In this document: piece by piece, positions 11,205-23,451 of the stretch
Numbering within the stretch: the stretch's first letter is position 1
How the letters are laid out: every line of letters starts with the position of its first letter
Origin: Henricia sp. BOLD:AAB3569
Lineage: Eukaryota > Echinodermata > Asteroidea > Spinulosida > Echinasteridae
DNA length: 64,000 bases
Reading direction: 5' to 3'
Assembly (NCBI GenBank): GCA_037783545.1
Contig: JBBELK010000485.1
Coordinates: 744,001-808,000 of the forward strand
The notes under the pieces: model-generated
Database searches by the model: none
Told to the model about the DNA's origin: nothing
The model's input: the letters and a program-made list of their open reading frames with translations, nothing else
Program-made: the position numbers and the translations under genes

Positions 11205-11655
11205 TCAATAAGTTTTTACCTTAGTAGTCAGGGAATATTTCCGAAATCTGGGAACTAAATCCTTACCAAATTATTTCTTCACCAAATTGTTATTCAAGGT
11301 GTCTGGTAACATCTCCTAAAAAGTTGAAATTCAACTCCCCTAGGAAAACCCGTGGCAGCTCTTTAAAGTTGAGGTACTAGGAACCATTAATCCGGAAATA
11401 TTGAAAAATTTAAATACTGCAGCAACCGTCTTGTGGGGGTCAAATGAGAGGTTTTTCATGATTCTGAATCAATTGTAAACATTTATTTTGCATCAGATCG
11501 ACTTTTGGATGACAAACTGTGATGCTTAGCTCTTTTTTTGATTAAACGTGTATATATATAGATATATATATATATATATATATACATACATAAACATACA
11601 TATGACTGCGCATTCAATTAAAAGGCAGATTTGTCCGTTTATTCATAGTCTGAGA
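11205..11655 (+). repeat. left ~450-bp internal inverted repeat flanking the PIN/CXC gene
   Basis: The stretch matches the reverse complement of 17395-17905 at high identity, for example CCTTACCAAATTATTTCTTC and GACTTTTGGATGACAAACTG. Long (TA)n tracts sit at corresponding places. It starts just outside the 3' end of the gene and includes its last codons. The outer limit is fuzzy and no target duplication was found. Confidence 0.88.
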
Positions 11656-14600
11656 TATCCCCAGACTCTGTATTGTCATGGACACAGTTCTTGCATGTAA
11701 TTCCTTTACAGTTCCCGCATGCTGAGATGCACTTTACACCTTCTTACAGCTGCACCGCCGGTTGCTGCAGTCTCCATTACAACTACAGCTCGTAAATCGG
11801 AGCAGCTCATCAGGAGCCATGGCGTCCAGGGTTGGAATAGGCTCATAACCGCGTACCCCGATCGTCCATCCATAGTCACTGGGATCCAGAGACATGCTCT
11901 GTAGCAGCAGCCAGTCACGAGCTTGAAGATAGGCGCGGAGAGAATGCTGCGCCGCAGCCCCCTCTGTTGGAGGAAGACTCTCTGGTTTGATAAGCCCGGC
12001 CGCTGCCTTCCGTGAGAACATGTTGTATCGAATTGTCCCCAATGTAGTACCTGGTGCGCGGTAGATGTACTGGAAAATAGCAATACCAGCCCGGATCACT
12101 TCGTCCTTATTCGCCCATACGTCAAGGAAGATATCTATGTTTTCGTTAATGCCACCTGCACAAAACCTGTCGAAAAGAGCAGTTTTCCCGTGCCCCCCGA
12201 TGGCAGATACCGTATCACAACCGGTGAAGGCGTGACAAAAGAGCAGGTTGCGCCTCTCTGTTTCAGAGAGGCCTTCTCTGATCCGCCCGACATCGTAAGA
12301 GCCCTTCGACGTGGTTACAAACATTGGATGGTCAATGCTTGAGCTATGGTGCACCAGCATTATCAGCACATCTGCGTCTTCTGCCTGCACCTGAAAATTT
12401 GACAAGATTAAAAACATAAGGAGAGCGTTCTAAACTAAAATAGTGAACTGAGTAGGCTTGCCAAGATTTTAAAACGCCCACACAAATTTTCACTGACCTC
12501 AACAGATCCCTGTTCAGCCAATGCCGCTCTTACAATAGAAGTGTCAGCATCATTATCACACTGCTCCACGGTGATCTGACGTCTTCGGAATGTTGAAGCG
12601 AGAAGATGGATGAGCTCGTTCTTGTTATGAAGGTTGTCCATGAACTTTGCCCTTGGTGTCAAATGCATCGTATCCGGTCGAATCTGTAGATCACAGCAGG
12701 AGCTCTTGGTACGCCGGATGTGGACGTGATCTTTTGGTGAGCTGTTATAGCCATCAAAGACCACAGTGGTCTTCTGGGAGCGACTGCCAAGAGACTGCAC
12801 GTATCTCAGGTAGCTGTTGGCAATCTCTTGCCATGTCTGGCCTTGTTCCCACTTCACCATGTAGAGAATCCACCCGCCATCAACAACCAGACTGGAACAA
12901 GGTTGGTCGGCGAGGTCGAGAGGATCGGTCAAAATCTTCAGGCTAGTCTTGCAAAAGCCTGCTTTGTTCGCCTTGTTCATATTCTGATCTCTGTTGCTGA
13001 ACAAGGACAACGGAAAGGTAGTCAGTTCGTACTCTAAGCTCGACTCGACTGTCATATCCCGCTGGGCGATAATTATCAGTCGGTTGAACAGCTTAACTGA
13101 GTTCAGATGAAGCTTCTTCTCATTGACCTTGGGCACCTTTCTAAGTGATGAGAGAGCCTGTACTTTGAACTTCACCTCCATGGTTGATGTCACTGGCTGT
13201 CCGTCTAGCTTTATCTGCATCTTTCTCCCTACTTCACCTGCTCTCTCGGCGTTGACTGCATCATCTGCAGTGCTCGTGAATCCTGTTGAGAAGGACACGA
13301 GCAACTGCTGGTCTCGGTCAAGGTCGAAGGGGTTGTTGTCCTCGAACCACTTGAGGACAATTCTAATCGCTTCAGCGTCTCTCTTCATCCGTGTTTCGGC
13401 AAGATCTTTGTGTAATGGGCCATGTTTCGGTACATTTTCCTCCATGCGCTGTTTTACGTCGGAGAAGTGGTTAAGAGTTTGCACCCAGCACTTGTGACCA
13501 GATACACTATTCCTCATCCTCCCTCTGCTCACCCCACCCTCCGACTTGGCCGCCTTCATCAGTCTCTGCTCGATACACATGTCACACCATGTGCCAGACC
13601 AGTCATGGCAAGAGTACCGGACTACGTGGTTTCCGTGGACAATGAACCTTTCGAAGGTCTCCTTGTATTGTGGCGACGATTCTAATTGCTTCATGAGCTG
13701 ACAATACAGCCGTGCGCCCTTGGCGTATTGATGATGCCCTGCAGCTGCAAATGTGTCCAGCATCCTGTTAACAATGCAGGACAGATGTCCGTTGTAGTCA
13801 GCAAGCCGTTCACTTCTGATGAAGATTTTGATGACATCAACCATGTAGTGGTACTGCACCCAGAGAGCAGGTGTCCTTCCTCCCTCTGCGAGTCTTTTGA
13901 AAGTTTCTTCAAACCTCTGTCTAAACACTGCAACTATTGGCGCTGTGTGTCTGGCTCCCAACTTCCCATCAGCTACATCCTCCATGAAGGTCCTCATTTC
14001 ATCAAGCTCTCCCTTAGTCAAGGCGTGTTTCATGACAAACTGGCAGATGGCTGCATCTATCAGGAGGTGAGCGCGGATCGCCTTGTCAAAACACCCTCCA
14101 GACAGGATGTGATCGGCAGTCGTACTCCCTGGATAGATCAGCTGGATCAACTCAAGGAGTCCAGAATCATCCATGATATTACCCAAGGACCCGAGGAAGG
14201 ACTTCAGCATGTGAAACCCACCCAACCTGAACAAACAAAAAAGTAAAACGAAACATTAAATATTTTATTCAATACCCAGACCTGCAAAAATCTGTGATAC
14301 CTAACTCATCTATTTAAATCTACCTTCGTCACCCAACCCTATAATAACAACCTCCTTACACCTTCCCTTACACACGTATATACACACACCTTGGAATAAT
14401 AGGGAGATTCGCCTGCGTTATGATGTCCACAGCCTTGAGCCAGATTGGGAGATCGAAGGTAACTATAGTGACTACGTCCCCAGAGAGCCGCATGCACTCT
14501 TTGAGAGTGGTAAAGATGGTCATGTGGTCATTGGGGTCACCTTCAATGATTGGGAGGAAGTCAATCTGCGTGTTCTCTTTCGAATCAGCTGCATGAATTT

Positions 14601-16904
14601 TCTTCATCCAGCCATTCCAGTTGGAGTGTTGGAAATCGGGATCTTGGGTTTTGATAACCCACCCTGCTGCCCAAAGGGTGTCCCCCGGAGAGAGAAGTGG
14701 CTGGTCCTGTTTCATGAAAGAAGAGAGATCAGCAATAGGTAGAAACGTAATAGTGTCTATCCCTGTCAGTTTCCTGTTTGTGAATGGAATAATCTTCACT
14801 TCAGATGCCTTCAAAATCTGAGCCTTGTCGGGCGCCTTCAACTTCACTCTGCTGACAACTGCTGTCTTCCGAACATCTGACGAGTTGGGTGCCGGGGAAG
14901 TGACTTTAATCAAGCCCATTGAATGAAAGGGAGTGTTGCCGTAAATAGAAACAATGTTCAAATCTATATTGTCTCCAACAAACTGAGTGACTGCACAATT
15001 ATTGGTACCCTTAACCTCCATGGAGACTACCTGTTCGTTGTTACTCTGTATATCATTTTCTCCGTTTAGTTTAGCACCCAGTAGATCCACAAGCTTAGCG
15101 TCAACCTCAGCTTCATCATCCGTCTGATTATCAACTTCTTCATTAATTGTACTAGGAGCGCCGGATGCCTCAGAGATGCCGACTCTGTTCCTCTCGTTCA
15201 GGAAGCAGTATTTATAGTTTTGTGTTTCTGCATAAGACTCGGTGTACCCCAACCGGTGGAACTTGTTGAGCATCCACTTTGACCCAAATCTGTGATCCAG
15301 CTGTATGGCAAGCCCCATCTGGTACGGCAATACACCCGAGTTAGGCCTATATGCCTTTATGAAGTTCTGCCCCCAAACGGCTACTCTTTCGTCTGTCTTC
15401 ACTATCGGTCTCAAGATCATTTGAAGGCTCTCAGGAACAAGTGCCAGCTGACTTGGAATATCGGTCATCTTGTGCGCAGTTGAGTATGACTTCGGATCCA
15501 GATCAATAATAGCGATGTCGTTGCAAATCAACTTAAGGGCAGTCTTTATGATCTGGGTCTTCTCGTCACCAAGCTGAACATTGGCATGATATTCTCGCAA
15601 AATGTTACTGGTTCTGTCTTTGAGGCACAGCACATCTGCCCTCCTCTCCTGTGACGTGAAATACAGTGTGTCACTATATTTCTCCTGGAGCTTCTTCTTC
15701 AGCCACTTCTTTGTGTATGCGAGGCTCTTATCTGGTGACTCATCGAACTGCTGTAGCTTTTCGTGGACCCCGTCAAGGGTCATCACCCCATGTTCCAGTT
15801 CCCGGTCCAGCCATTCGCATAGTTGCGAGAATACAACCGCTCGTTCCTCATCCACTATCCTTCCCAACTGGCATGACTGAGGAGAAAAGATTGTATAATT
15901 TAACACAGGGATTGATAAAAAGTACATTAAATATATATATATATTTATATTATATGAATGTGATGATTTAATTTTAACTCGCCTCACTAAATCGGAACCA
16001 TGCAATCACTCACATCTTTAGTCTTTAAATAGTGACCACCCGTCTCAAAAAGAACTTTGCAGCGCAAATGATAAAGGGTTTCCTCAGCGACCAAGTCATT
16101 AATCCCTTCAAGGCGGCCGATGACTTCAGTGCCCCAATTGTCCTTGCGATCAAGTGCTGTCTTCATCAAGCTTGTCTTCAGTTCATCGACGCTCAAATTA
16201 TCAGGAATCCGGTATCTTTTTCTTGCAATATCTGCAAGAGAGTCCAATACCACGCAAAATGTGAATAGCTAAAACGATAATTTTATTAATTCTTTACTGC
16301 CCATCATGATGTACATTGTCGGCTATTCGAGTGACATTCACGTTCAGCGTATAATTGTTACTTTTTTCACACTAACTTGGATGATTCGGGAAGAGCTGAG
16401 CAGGTTGGTTGCAAAGGATGCATACATTTTTGTACAGAAGTCGAACGGAACGTGAATCCGTAGAACTGCATGCACCAGTCCCAGAGAAAATACGTCGTCT
16501 CTTCGTCTGTGCTGACACTTTCTCTGCTTCTGCAGAACCTAAAATATATTAAATATATATTGATTTCAGAAATTATTTGGCTGGCATAAAATGTCTCTAC
16601 TGTTTAAAAAGCGTTAGTGAATCATTAGTCCTTGTTTAGTAAACAGGTAGCACTTACGAGTTGTCTCTAAGGTGACCTTGGCAGATTTGTTGTACAAATC
16701 ACATTTGCACTGGGAGTGGTAACTCAGTCTTCCGACATTCCATGCCTCCTTCATGCGATCCACAATTGAGGCATTTTCTATGTTTTCTGCATACGCCAAC
16801 AGAGTAGGGTATCCTTTAGGAGTTACCTGTGCCAGCTTTTGAGCTGGGGTCTCCTGGCCTTCACAGATGAAGCATTCGGGCGGAGGAATTACGTCTACGT
16901 CCAT
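11640..16904 (-). CDS. XPG/FEN1-like PIN nuclease with CXC cysteine cluster, Academ-like transposon protein
   Basis: Six exons with GT-AG introns fit one frame: 16904-16658, 16538-16377, 16231-16014, 15876-14390, 14226-12498 and 12390-11734, about 1499 residues. Exon 1 has CFIC...H-CKCDLY metal-binding spacing. Exon 2 has CILC. Exons 3-5 hold a long region conserved in an invertebrate family ([14 protein letters not shown]). From about residue 1150 a PIN fold is readable: VVDGG, VVFDGY with following HIRR, NDADTS, DADVLI and [10 protein letters not shown] before GGHGK, matching the acidic residues and GCD turn of FEN1/XPG nucleases. The C-terminus begins a CXC motif ([14 protein letters not shown]). 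A stop at 11734 precedes further CxxC codons in another frame to 11640, so a one-base deletion probably clipped it. Expected role: DNA cutting or end processing during transposition, in the nucleus. Which residues act as transposase is unknown. Confidence 0.8.
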
Positions 16905-17394
16905 AATGACAGACTGCGTACCCTATTCAATCTCATTAAAAACAACGAACATCCGTGTTACATATTCATAATAAAGTGTTGCTTGAGCCTCTGGGGTGAA
17001 CAAATGGGGCGCATTAAATAACGCAATACGTACGCCGTTATACTTTCAACGTTGAAGGTATACATGTCCGTATGCCATACATATTCCGCTTTTGAACGCG
17101 CCCTGCCTTGTTCGGTTAGATAAATTCAGTACCCCTATAAACTGAAGAATTAAATCCGGATTGGAAATTAAATGATTTTCTTGATTTTTTACCAGTGTAT
17201 TTTCTACATGAAACTGACATGTTATTAAACAAGAACGTGCGTCATCTTCCCCAGATATTGACGTTTTCGCATCTTTTTGGTGATTATTTTGATTTGGCGC
17301 AAAAATGAAATCAAAATTAGGTTGGATTCCGATTTAAAAAAACCTCACAGGCTGTGAGGGGTGGAGATCTCCAAACTGGAAATTGAATACAAGA
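16905..17394. other. upstream region of the PIN/CXC gene
   Basis: About 490 bp between the predicted start codon and the right internal inverted repeat; the promoter should be here. No clear TATA box was chosen. A short hairpin CCTCACAGGCTGTGAGG lies at 17343-17359. Confidence 0.4.
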
Positions 17395-17905
17395 TTTTTA
17401 AAATTCTGACTTTGAATAACTGGCAAAATCTACCTTTGAATTGATTGCGCAGTCATATGTATGTTTGAGGCATAAGTAGAGCACTCTCCGAAGTTGAATC
17501 GGTTTACAAACACGTATATATATATATGTATATATACGTTTAATAATAAAAAAAGAGCTAAGCATCAGTTTGTCATCCAAAAGTCGATCGGATGTAAAAT
17601 AAATGTTTACAAATGAGTCATAGTCACGAAAAACCTCTGTTTTGACCCCCACAAGACGGTTGCTGCAGTATTTAAATTGTTCAATATTTCCGGATTAATG
17701 GTTCCTAGTACCCCAACTTTAAAGAGCTGTCACGGGTTTTCCTAGGGGAGTTGAATTTCAACTTTTTAGAAAATGTTACTAGACACCTTGAATAACAATT
17801 TGGTGAAGAAATAATTTGGTAAGGATTTAGTTCCCAGATTTGCCAAATATCGGAAAATATTCCCTGACTATAGTACCTGATATTGGAAAAGTTATTTTAT
17901 TGATA
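17395..17905 (-). repeat. right ~500-bp internal inverted repeat flanking the PIN/CXC gene
   Basis: Reverse complement of 11205-11655, with about 60 extra bases near 17460-17510. The inner part contains a diverged inverse copy of the last codons of the gene, so the repeat includes coding sequence at its left partner. Confidence 0.88.
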
Positions 17906-18784
17906 TATAATCTGCCTGTGCACATTTAAAATTTCAATCCTGATGGGCAATCTGGAGGGCACTTGAACTTGGTTGAAAGGTTGGAGAAAACCATTTTTAA
18001 ACATTTTAAAAAGAATACGCCTATTGCAGAACAGGGATTCTAACCCCGGTGTTAAACCAGGGGCTCAGATTGCTATACATTGTGTTCAGTGAATAAAAAA
18101 AGGTGACAATTTGGTGAATACATGTAGGTGCATTTCACCCACATATTTAGTTTAAAAGCATACTGACTTACATGTACATGTACCTAATGCATGGCAGTTC
18201 AAGTCCCTCTTGTGTGCTAATTATCTTGGTCAAAAGTAGGGTAAGTTTGGACAACCTCAGGGCCTCTTCATTTCCAACTAATCGCTGATGAATAACTTTC
18301 TCGCAAAAAGACTTGAATTCCATCCTGGTGCTGCTCAATTGTGCTATCCAGCTTCACGTTGCAAGACCTTTCAAGCAGAAAACCACTTTACATTAGAATC
18401 AACACTGGTTTCACAAACGGGCATTGCAGGTAAATAGGATCTTATATTATTGCCAGCACAACTCTGCTTCTTTGCACTGAACCTTGCATTTTCACTGATA
18501 AGGCCAAGAAAAAATATAGCTGTGTTTCCTATTACCCGCCACAACCTAGAAAGTCATGCAGAGCCTAGATATTTTATTCAAAAAATCAATAAAAAGTAAA
18601 ACTTGTTGTGCCAACCTGGAACCTAATCTTTCTGTAGATCGACTTTGTTTTTGTTTATCCCCCTCAAAGCTGAAAAAGTTCCAACTTACCCAACCTAAAT
18701 ATTTTTTTTATGTAATAGGAAACACAAGTATTTTTTTCTTGGCCTGAAGGCAAGTTGAAGTGTTATGAAGGGTCCTACTACATG
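17906..18784. other. no gene seen inside element 1
   Basis: AT-rich; only short ORFs. No repeat structure recognised. Confidence 0.5.
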
Positions 18785-19224
18785 TAATTACCATCAACTG
18801 CCATCAACGGCTGCCACCAGCCATCTTTTAATGATAAATTATCCAATTATGGCATGACAAAGAATTTTCGCATTTAAGATGTAAATTCTGGCTTAAAATG
18901 GAAAAATAATCTAATGGCGCAGTGGCAGCCATATTACTTTTGGACGATGTGGGTCGAACCATTAATGGACAAGGGGTGTGCTTTCTTTTGTGTGCGTGTA
19001 TCTAACAAAACTCCTAACACAATATTTGCATTAAAATACCCCTATAAATGCGAAGTGGTATTGTCTCATACCCGGTACATCATATTCAAAATGGTCACCG
19101 ATTTGGCTACAATTACCTTCTTTTTCTGGCGGCATGGCCGAGAACAGCCTGTGAAGGCCTTAGGACGCCCGATAAATGCTGGGGACGACCGATGACGGCC
19201 GATGACGGCAGTTGACGGTAATTA
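18785..19224. mobile_element. ~440-bp MITE
   Basis: TAATTACCATCAACTGCCAT at 18785 is mirrored, with one or two changes, at 19200-19224 (GGCAGTTGACGGTAATTA). No ORF of note inside. Target duplication not clear. Confidence 0.6.
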
Positions 19225-19339
19225 GTATGACCTGTTATAGATAGATGAATTGAAAAAGGGATCAGACCTGGGTACACTCTTATTATTGATGTGCTGAAAC
19301 TTGCCAAAAATAAAAAAAATAAAAACAAAAACATGCTGC

Positions 19340-19437
19340 AAAATTAGTGACCTCGTTTCTTACCCTATTAAAGGCTCTCCTCAAGTCTCAGCCTTTGAGA
19401 AAGACTTGTGGGGTAAGAATGTGAGGGCACTAATTTT
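19340..19437. repeat. ~98-bp hairpin element
   Basis: AAAATTAGTGACCTCGTTTC on the left mirrors GTGAGGGCACTAATTTT on the right, with inner CTTACCC/GGGTAAG pairing. Imperfect arms of about 27 bp. Confidence 0.6.
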
Positions 19438-19699
19438 AAAGCAAATTTATATTCCACATCCTGATGGTTGTTAAGTAGTTTGCCAAAGTTTGTGTTTTAG
19501 ATGTTGAAATTGAAACAAACACAATGTACACTACCCGGTACATGTAGTAGTACAAGTACTAGTACTAGTAGGCCTATCGATGCATGGAGCTTCAAACAAA
19601 AACATTGAAATTTAGTTGCAATTTCCAAGTTGACAATCCTATGGAATAGAACATTTTTTTTTCAAAATTTTTTAAAATATAAAATCATGGAAATTTACA

Positions 19700-19914
19700 A
19701 AACCCAGAGGTCGGAGGTGGTTGGAGGTACCCGGAGGTAGATTTTTTTCTAACGTGTAGTTGGTGCGTTGACAGTGGCCCTGGAGCTACGCGGTATTAAA
19801 ATAACATGCAAGCCGGAGGTAGGTTGAAACAGCTGGCTTAGCAGTAGGCCTACTACATGGTCACAAAAAATTCTACCTCCGGGTTACCTCTGACCTCCGG
19901 CTACCTCCGGGTTT
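19700..19914. mobile_element. ~215-bp fold-back MITE
   Basis: Arms of about 40 bp rich in GGAGGT/ACCTCC: AAACCCAGAGGTCGGAGGTG at 19700 mirrors ACCTCCGGGTTT at the right end. No coding capacity. Confidence 0.65.
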
Positions 19915-20967
19915 CAACCACACCCTTAAAATCATGACATTTTCTCGCTTAATTTTACTGGCCTACATTTTTATCAACAAACTAACATTTTTCCCAATTT
20001 TGTTTTATTTTTTATAACTCAGCCTATCCGCAACAAATAGGCCATAGGCTCCTACTGCTTTGATAAGTTAACGAAAAAGGCAAATCCTTGGTGTTCGTGC
20101 ATTTTATAACGATAATTAATCTCTAGTTTATTTACTTACCAAAGGCAAAGCATGAAGAATTTATAAAATGTTATAGGCCTTGTTTGCTTACCTCCATCGT
20201 TGGTTTCAGCCTTTCTCAGTTTGTCCCTTATTCGTTTGCCTTAGTCTGGACGTTGATCAAAATTCAGATTTTTTACAGATGATCATGAATCATTGAATGA
20301 TGCACTTCGCAGGCTAGTGTACGTGTACATGCTAGTGGACAATGGTGGACCCGCTGCCAAAAGCGACCCGCGCGAAGAAGACGCTGCCCGAAGCCGAGGT
20401 CTTTTAGGAGACGAATGTGCTTCTGCTGGTTATGGTGCACTTTTTTCTTTGAATCGTTTTTCGGCAGCCCTGGGCCGGATGATCATGAGCCGTTTGCATG
20501 GTTTGGAATCGAGGAAGGCCTACCGGCGATGGCGAGCTTCCGCAAACAAAACCAAGCATGCCAAGTCAGAGACCTAAACTCATGAACTGTCCAACTTGTT
20601 GGATTCTCTGTCGTTATCGAATGTAGGCCTAAATGGATCAAACATTTCGGAAAACTCACGTCGGTCGTGTCGGTACGTTGACGCCATTTTCACACTGCAC
20701 AACATGTACGTACGTACGTACACACGGCAACAGTTGCCAAGTTGCCTAACCTTCGACCTGCCGAAGCCCGGATTATGATTGGGCAATCTGCATCACGTGG
20801 TGCCGATGCGCAAATATTTGTAAAGCGCCATCGCATAACAACTATAAACGGTGCTCCGTCGCTGTCTACTATAGTGCCGATTTTGATCGTTAAAATTCTC
20901 AAATTTGACTGATGCTATTTTGGAGAACTTTTCGGAACAATGTTCTTCGGTTATTACTCTGTCTACA
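19915..20967. other. mostly no gene; possible exon-like ORFs near 20290-20790
   Basis: A 94-residue ORF (20293-20577, +) and a 35-residue minus frame starting at an ATG in good context near 20685 (MASTYRHDRREFSEMFDPF) stand out, in GC-richer DNA with a (GTAC)n stretch at 20706. Neither was recognised. They could be exons of an accessory transposon gene or chance. Confidence 0.3.
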
Positions 20968-21037
20968 GCACCGAGTTCTCCTAGACCCGTCGAGTTGGAA
21001 CGAAACAAGAAGTAAACACTTCACACCGTACGGCCTA
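20968..21037 (-). repeat. right terminal inverted repeat of element 1
   Basis: Read inward it begins TAGGCCGTACGGTGT, then GTTTCGTTCCAAC and GGGTCT, matching the left end word by word. Confidence 0.75.
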
Positions 21038-21040
21038 TAC

Positions 21041-21240
21041 GCCCAAACCCCGCCCCCCTGAACCCGTCACGCGCTCCACTAACGAGGTGCGCATACTACA
21101 ATCTTCGAACGTCGCAACGCATATCGACACAGAAACAAGCTCTGGCCCGTATATCGATTTGGCTGTCGGTGACCGTCGTATCCAAGCATTGGTGGATACA
21201 GGTTCCATGCTATCCCTGATTTCGCCGGAATTGTGTAATG
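21041..21240 (+). pseudogene. Gag-protease continuation of retrotransposon copy one
   Basis: Directly after the TAC repeat the sequence matches 26382-26476 of copy two, so this is the displaced right half of the first retrotransposon. It then runs into a retropepsin: YIDLAVGDRRIQALVDTGSM, with DTGS as the aspartic protease active site. Similarity ends near the NDHK residues (about 21240), so most of protease and all of reverse transcriptase, RNase H and integrase are missing here. Confidence 0.8.
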
Positions 21241-22116
21241 ATCACAAACAATTCGCTCTTCTCCTGCTCAGGATATCCCAAATTTTCTGCTCACGATTTC
21301 ACTGGACAGCCCGGACGACCGAATAGGAATTTCCGTTTTCTTTTGAGGAGTTGGCATCATGTTTTTTCCTCACGAACGTACACCGAAGCAACCCGTGTGT
21401 GTGTGCACTAAGGGTTTTTGCCGGGCTGCGCGGGGCAAATATCCTACACTCCACGGTAGCCTGCCGTAGCACGCGCTCGCTCCCGTTCTCTGGACTCTCG
21501 AAACAAACAATTATGTTCGAATGTTCATACTTATGTTTAACTTTGTTTCATACCTGTATAAATAGTCTCTCTTTTGTCAATTACTTATAAATATTGGGGG
21601 AAATCAGAGTTGAGTTTGGTGCAGTTCAACCCTGTACTGCCCAAACAGTTAAAAAGCCAATTAAAAAAATCACTAATATGGAAAAGGGACTTCATATAGG
21701 CCATTTGACACAAATAATTATACAACTTTTTCCAAAATTTTATTGCGCAAGCGGAAATTTGACACTAGCATATATGATACATTGGGCAGTAAAGGCATGA
21801 TTTTGATGCTTCATGATGTACATGTATATGGTGTACATGTATTGTATCTATACATATAGATAGTGCACTTTTGAAATGTAAATGGCAGTACTTGTTTGTT
21901 TTTGAGGTTATATCAATTATCTGATTAGATGAACGTGCCACACAAGCCAAATAGGTCATTTGTGCACACGTTTGACTGTTACGTGGATAAATACATGTAC
22001 ACCATTTCCCAACACAAAATCGAAGAACAATTTTATGTTTGAGTCCACAAATTGGGGCGGATTCACCAGGTTGTGCGTGTGTTTGGGGAAACGGGGTGGG
22101 GGCGGGGGTGGCGCTG

Positions 22117-22149
<33 letters not shown>

Positions 22150-22615
22150 CTGGGAAACTCTTGATCACTTTTCGACAGCATGTCCACATCACCGTCATCT
22201 CCATTGTCAAGAAAGTCGAGGACATCTTTGACGCTCACTTTACAGCGACAGCTGCTCCTCAAAATCCTGAAAACAAATGAAATACAGTAAATGAATGAGA
22301 CCGAATGGAAAATAATTTCTATAAAATTTATAAATCACACAGTTGATCGGTACACGAAACACTTTTTTTTTGTTACGGTACCCGTAACTATGGTATTTTA
22401 CGAAATGTTATGTTACGGCACTAAAATTGTATATCATATTGACCCCTCACCTAAGTTATACTGTAGGCAAGTGCACAGGTACACATGTCCACATACAGTG
22501 CAAAACGCGAACCCGTACACCCATACGTGATACATGTACACATGTATAGCGCATAGCACACAAGCCATGTGCATGCAACTTTACACGGGTGCCCATTGTA
22601 TCACATATGATACAT
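21241..22615. other. no gene seen; contains a 28-base G run
   Basis: No supported ORF. Poly-G run at 22118-22145 preceded by further G clusters from 22093. Short alternating TACATGTA words near 21825-21850 and 22530-22550. Confidence 0.5.
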
Positions 22616-22659
22616 CATTTTCAAAACAAAATTTTCTTATGAAAACTTGCACTAATTTC
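22616..22659 (+). repeat. exact second copy of window positions 1-44
   Basis: Identical over 44 bases. It joins directly to a rearranged fragment of the Harbinger-type MITE (see next entry). Confidence 0.85.
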
Positions 22660-23251
22660 ACGCTATGCATTCGGAGGAGAAGTGATGAGGAGGTGGTGCG
22701 GGACCCGCTCATTTACCCTATGACTACACGCTACGTACACGCTACGTACACGCTACGTACACGCTACGTACACGCTACGTACACGCCAGGTATACGCTAG
22801 GAACACGCAAGAAGAACTTTGGGTGCGTTAGAGACCCGTTCAGCACGCTCATATTCGCCGCATGTTCGCTGGGCATGCGTTTGAAGCACGCTAGGTGTGC
22901 GCTAGGTTTGCACTAGGCGTTCGCTAGACCACAGCCGCCGAACTTACAACGAATACACAGCGTGCGCTCCACGTATGTCTGGCGTTGGTCTAGCGCGCTC
23001 TGCGCGTGTCTGGCGTCCTTTTTACGTGTACATTCATGCGTCGAGCTCCGCGCACATTTTTGTGCATGCACAACACATCCCGACGCACACAGCGAATGAC
23101 GTCGAACGCATAACGTTGGTCCAACGCGCTCGACGTACGAATAACGCATAATAACGCACACCTAGCGAACGACAACGCACTGGCAAAAATTGCAACTTTT
23201 CAATGCGCGGGCCGTGCGTCCGCCGTGCGTCGTCTATGTGTGACCGGGCCA
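22660..23251. mobile_element. left-truncated copy of the Harbinger-type MITE
   Basis: Nearly identical to 5023-5581 but lacking the left inverted end. The junction holds a 16-base inverted piece (22659-22674 is the reverse complement of 4738-4753) before normal sequence resumes, a signature of deletion with template inversion. The right end and TTA are kept. It carries five minisatellite units instead of three. Confidence 0.82.
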
Positions 23252-23451
23252 TTAGGCAAATGACTTTATTTTTTATACACGAATCCGTTAACTAAGGACT
23301 CCTTCCTAGCTGTGCACCCACCATAACTGGGGGCCATCCAGTGCCATGAAGTGTGCGTTCTGTGTTGTTAAAATTGAATAGTGCAAAACGCGCCTTCTTT
23401 GTGTGCACGAGCTTCAATTGTGTGTTAGCCTTTACGATTCACAAATATGTG

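Larger units (their letters stand above)
8783..21037. mobile_element. 12.26-kb Academ-like DNA transposon (PIN/CXC element 1)
   Basis: Boundaries come from the empty site: the uninterrupted retrotransposon copy at 26377-26383 reads straight through, whereas here TAC is present on both sides (8780-8782 and 21038-21040). The ends are inverted: TAGGCCATAAGGTGT on the left, and TAGGCCGTACGGTGT reading in from the right. Both are followed ~50 bp in by a shared GTTTCGTTCCAAC word. Inside are a six-exon minus-strand gene for an XPG-like nuclease/CXC protein, ~450-bp internal inverted repeats around it, a tRNA-like sequence and several MITEs. A 3-bp target duplication plus an XPG-type nuclease and cysteine cluster fits the Academ superfamily from memory; I could not check a library. 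Confidence 0.85.

Noticed and set aside
13123..14246. Plus-strand ORFs of up to 186 codons over the nuclease gene
   Set aside because: They are shadows of the large minus-strand exon, whose protein matches a known family pattern.
10869..17359. CACAGGTTGTGAG near 10869 and CACAGGCTGTGAG near 17345 as transposon ends
   Set aside because: One lies outside the left internal repeat and the other inside the right repeat boundary, so they do not form a consistent terminal pair.
21960..22280. ORFs with poly-Gly or poly-Pro stretches on both strands
   Set aside because: They are translations of the G homopolymer at 22118-22145 and have no other support. The same applies to 31759-32231 and 34195-34413.
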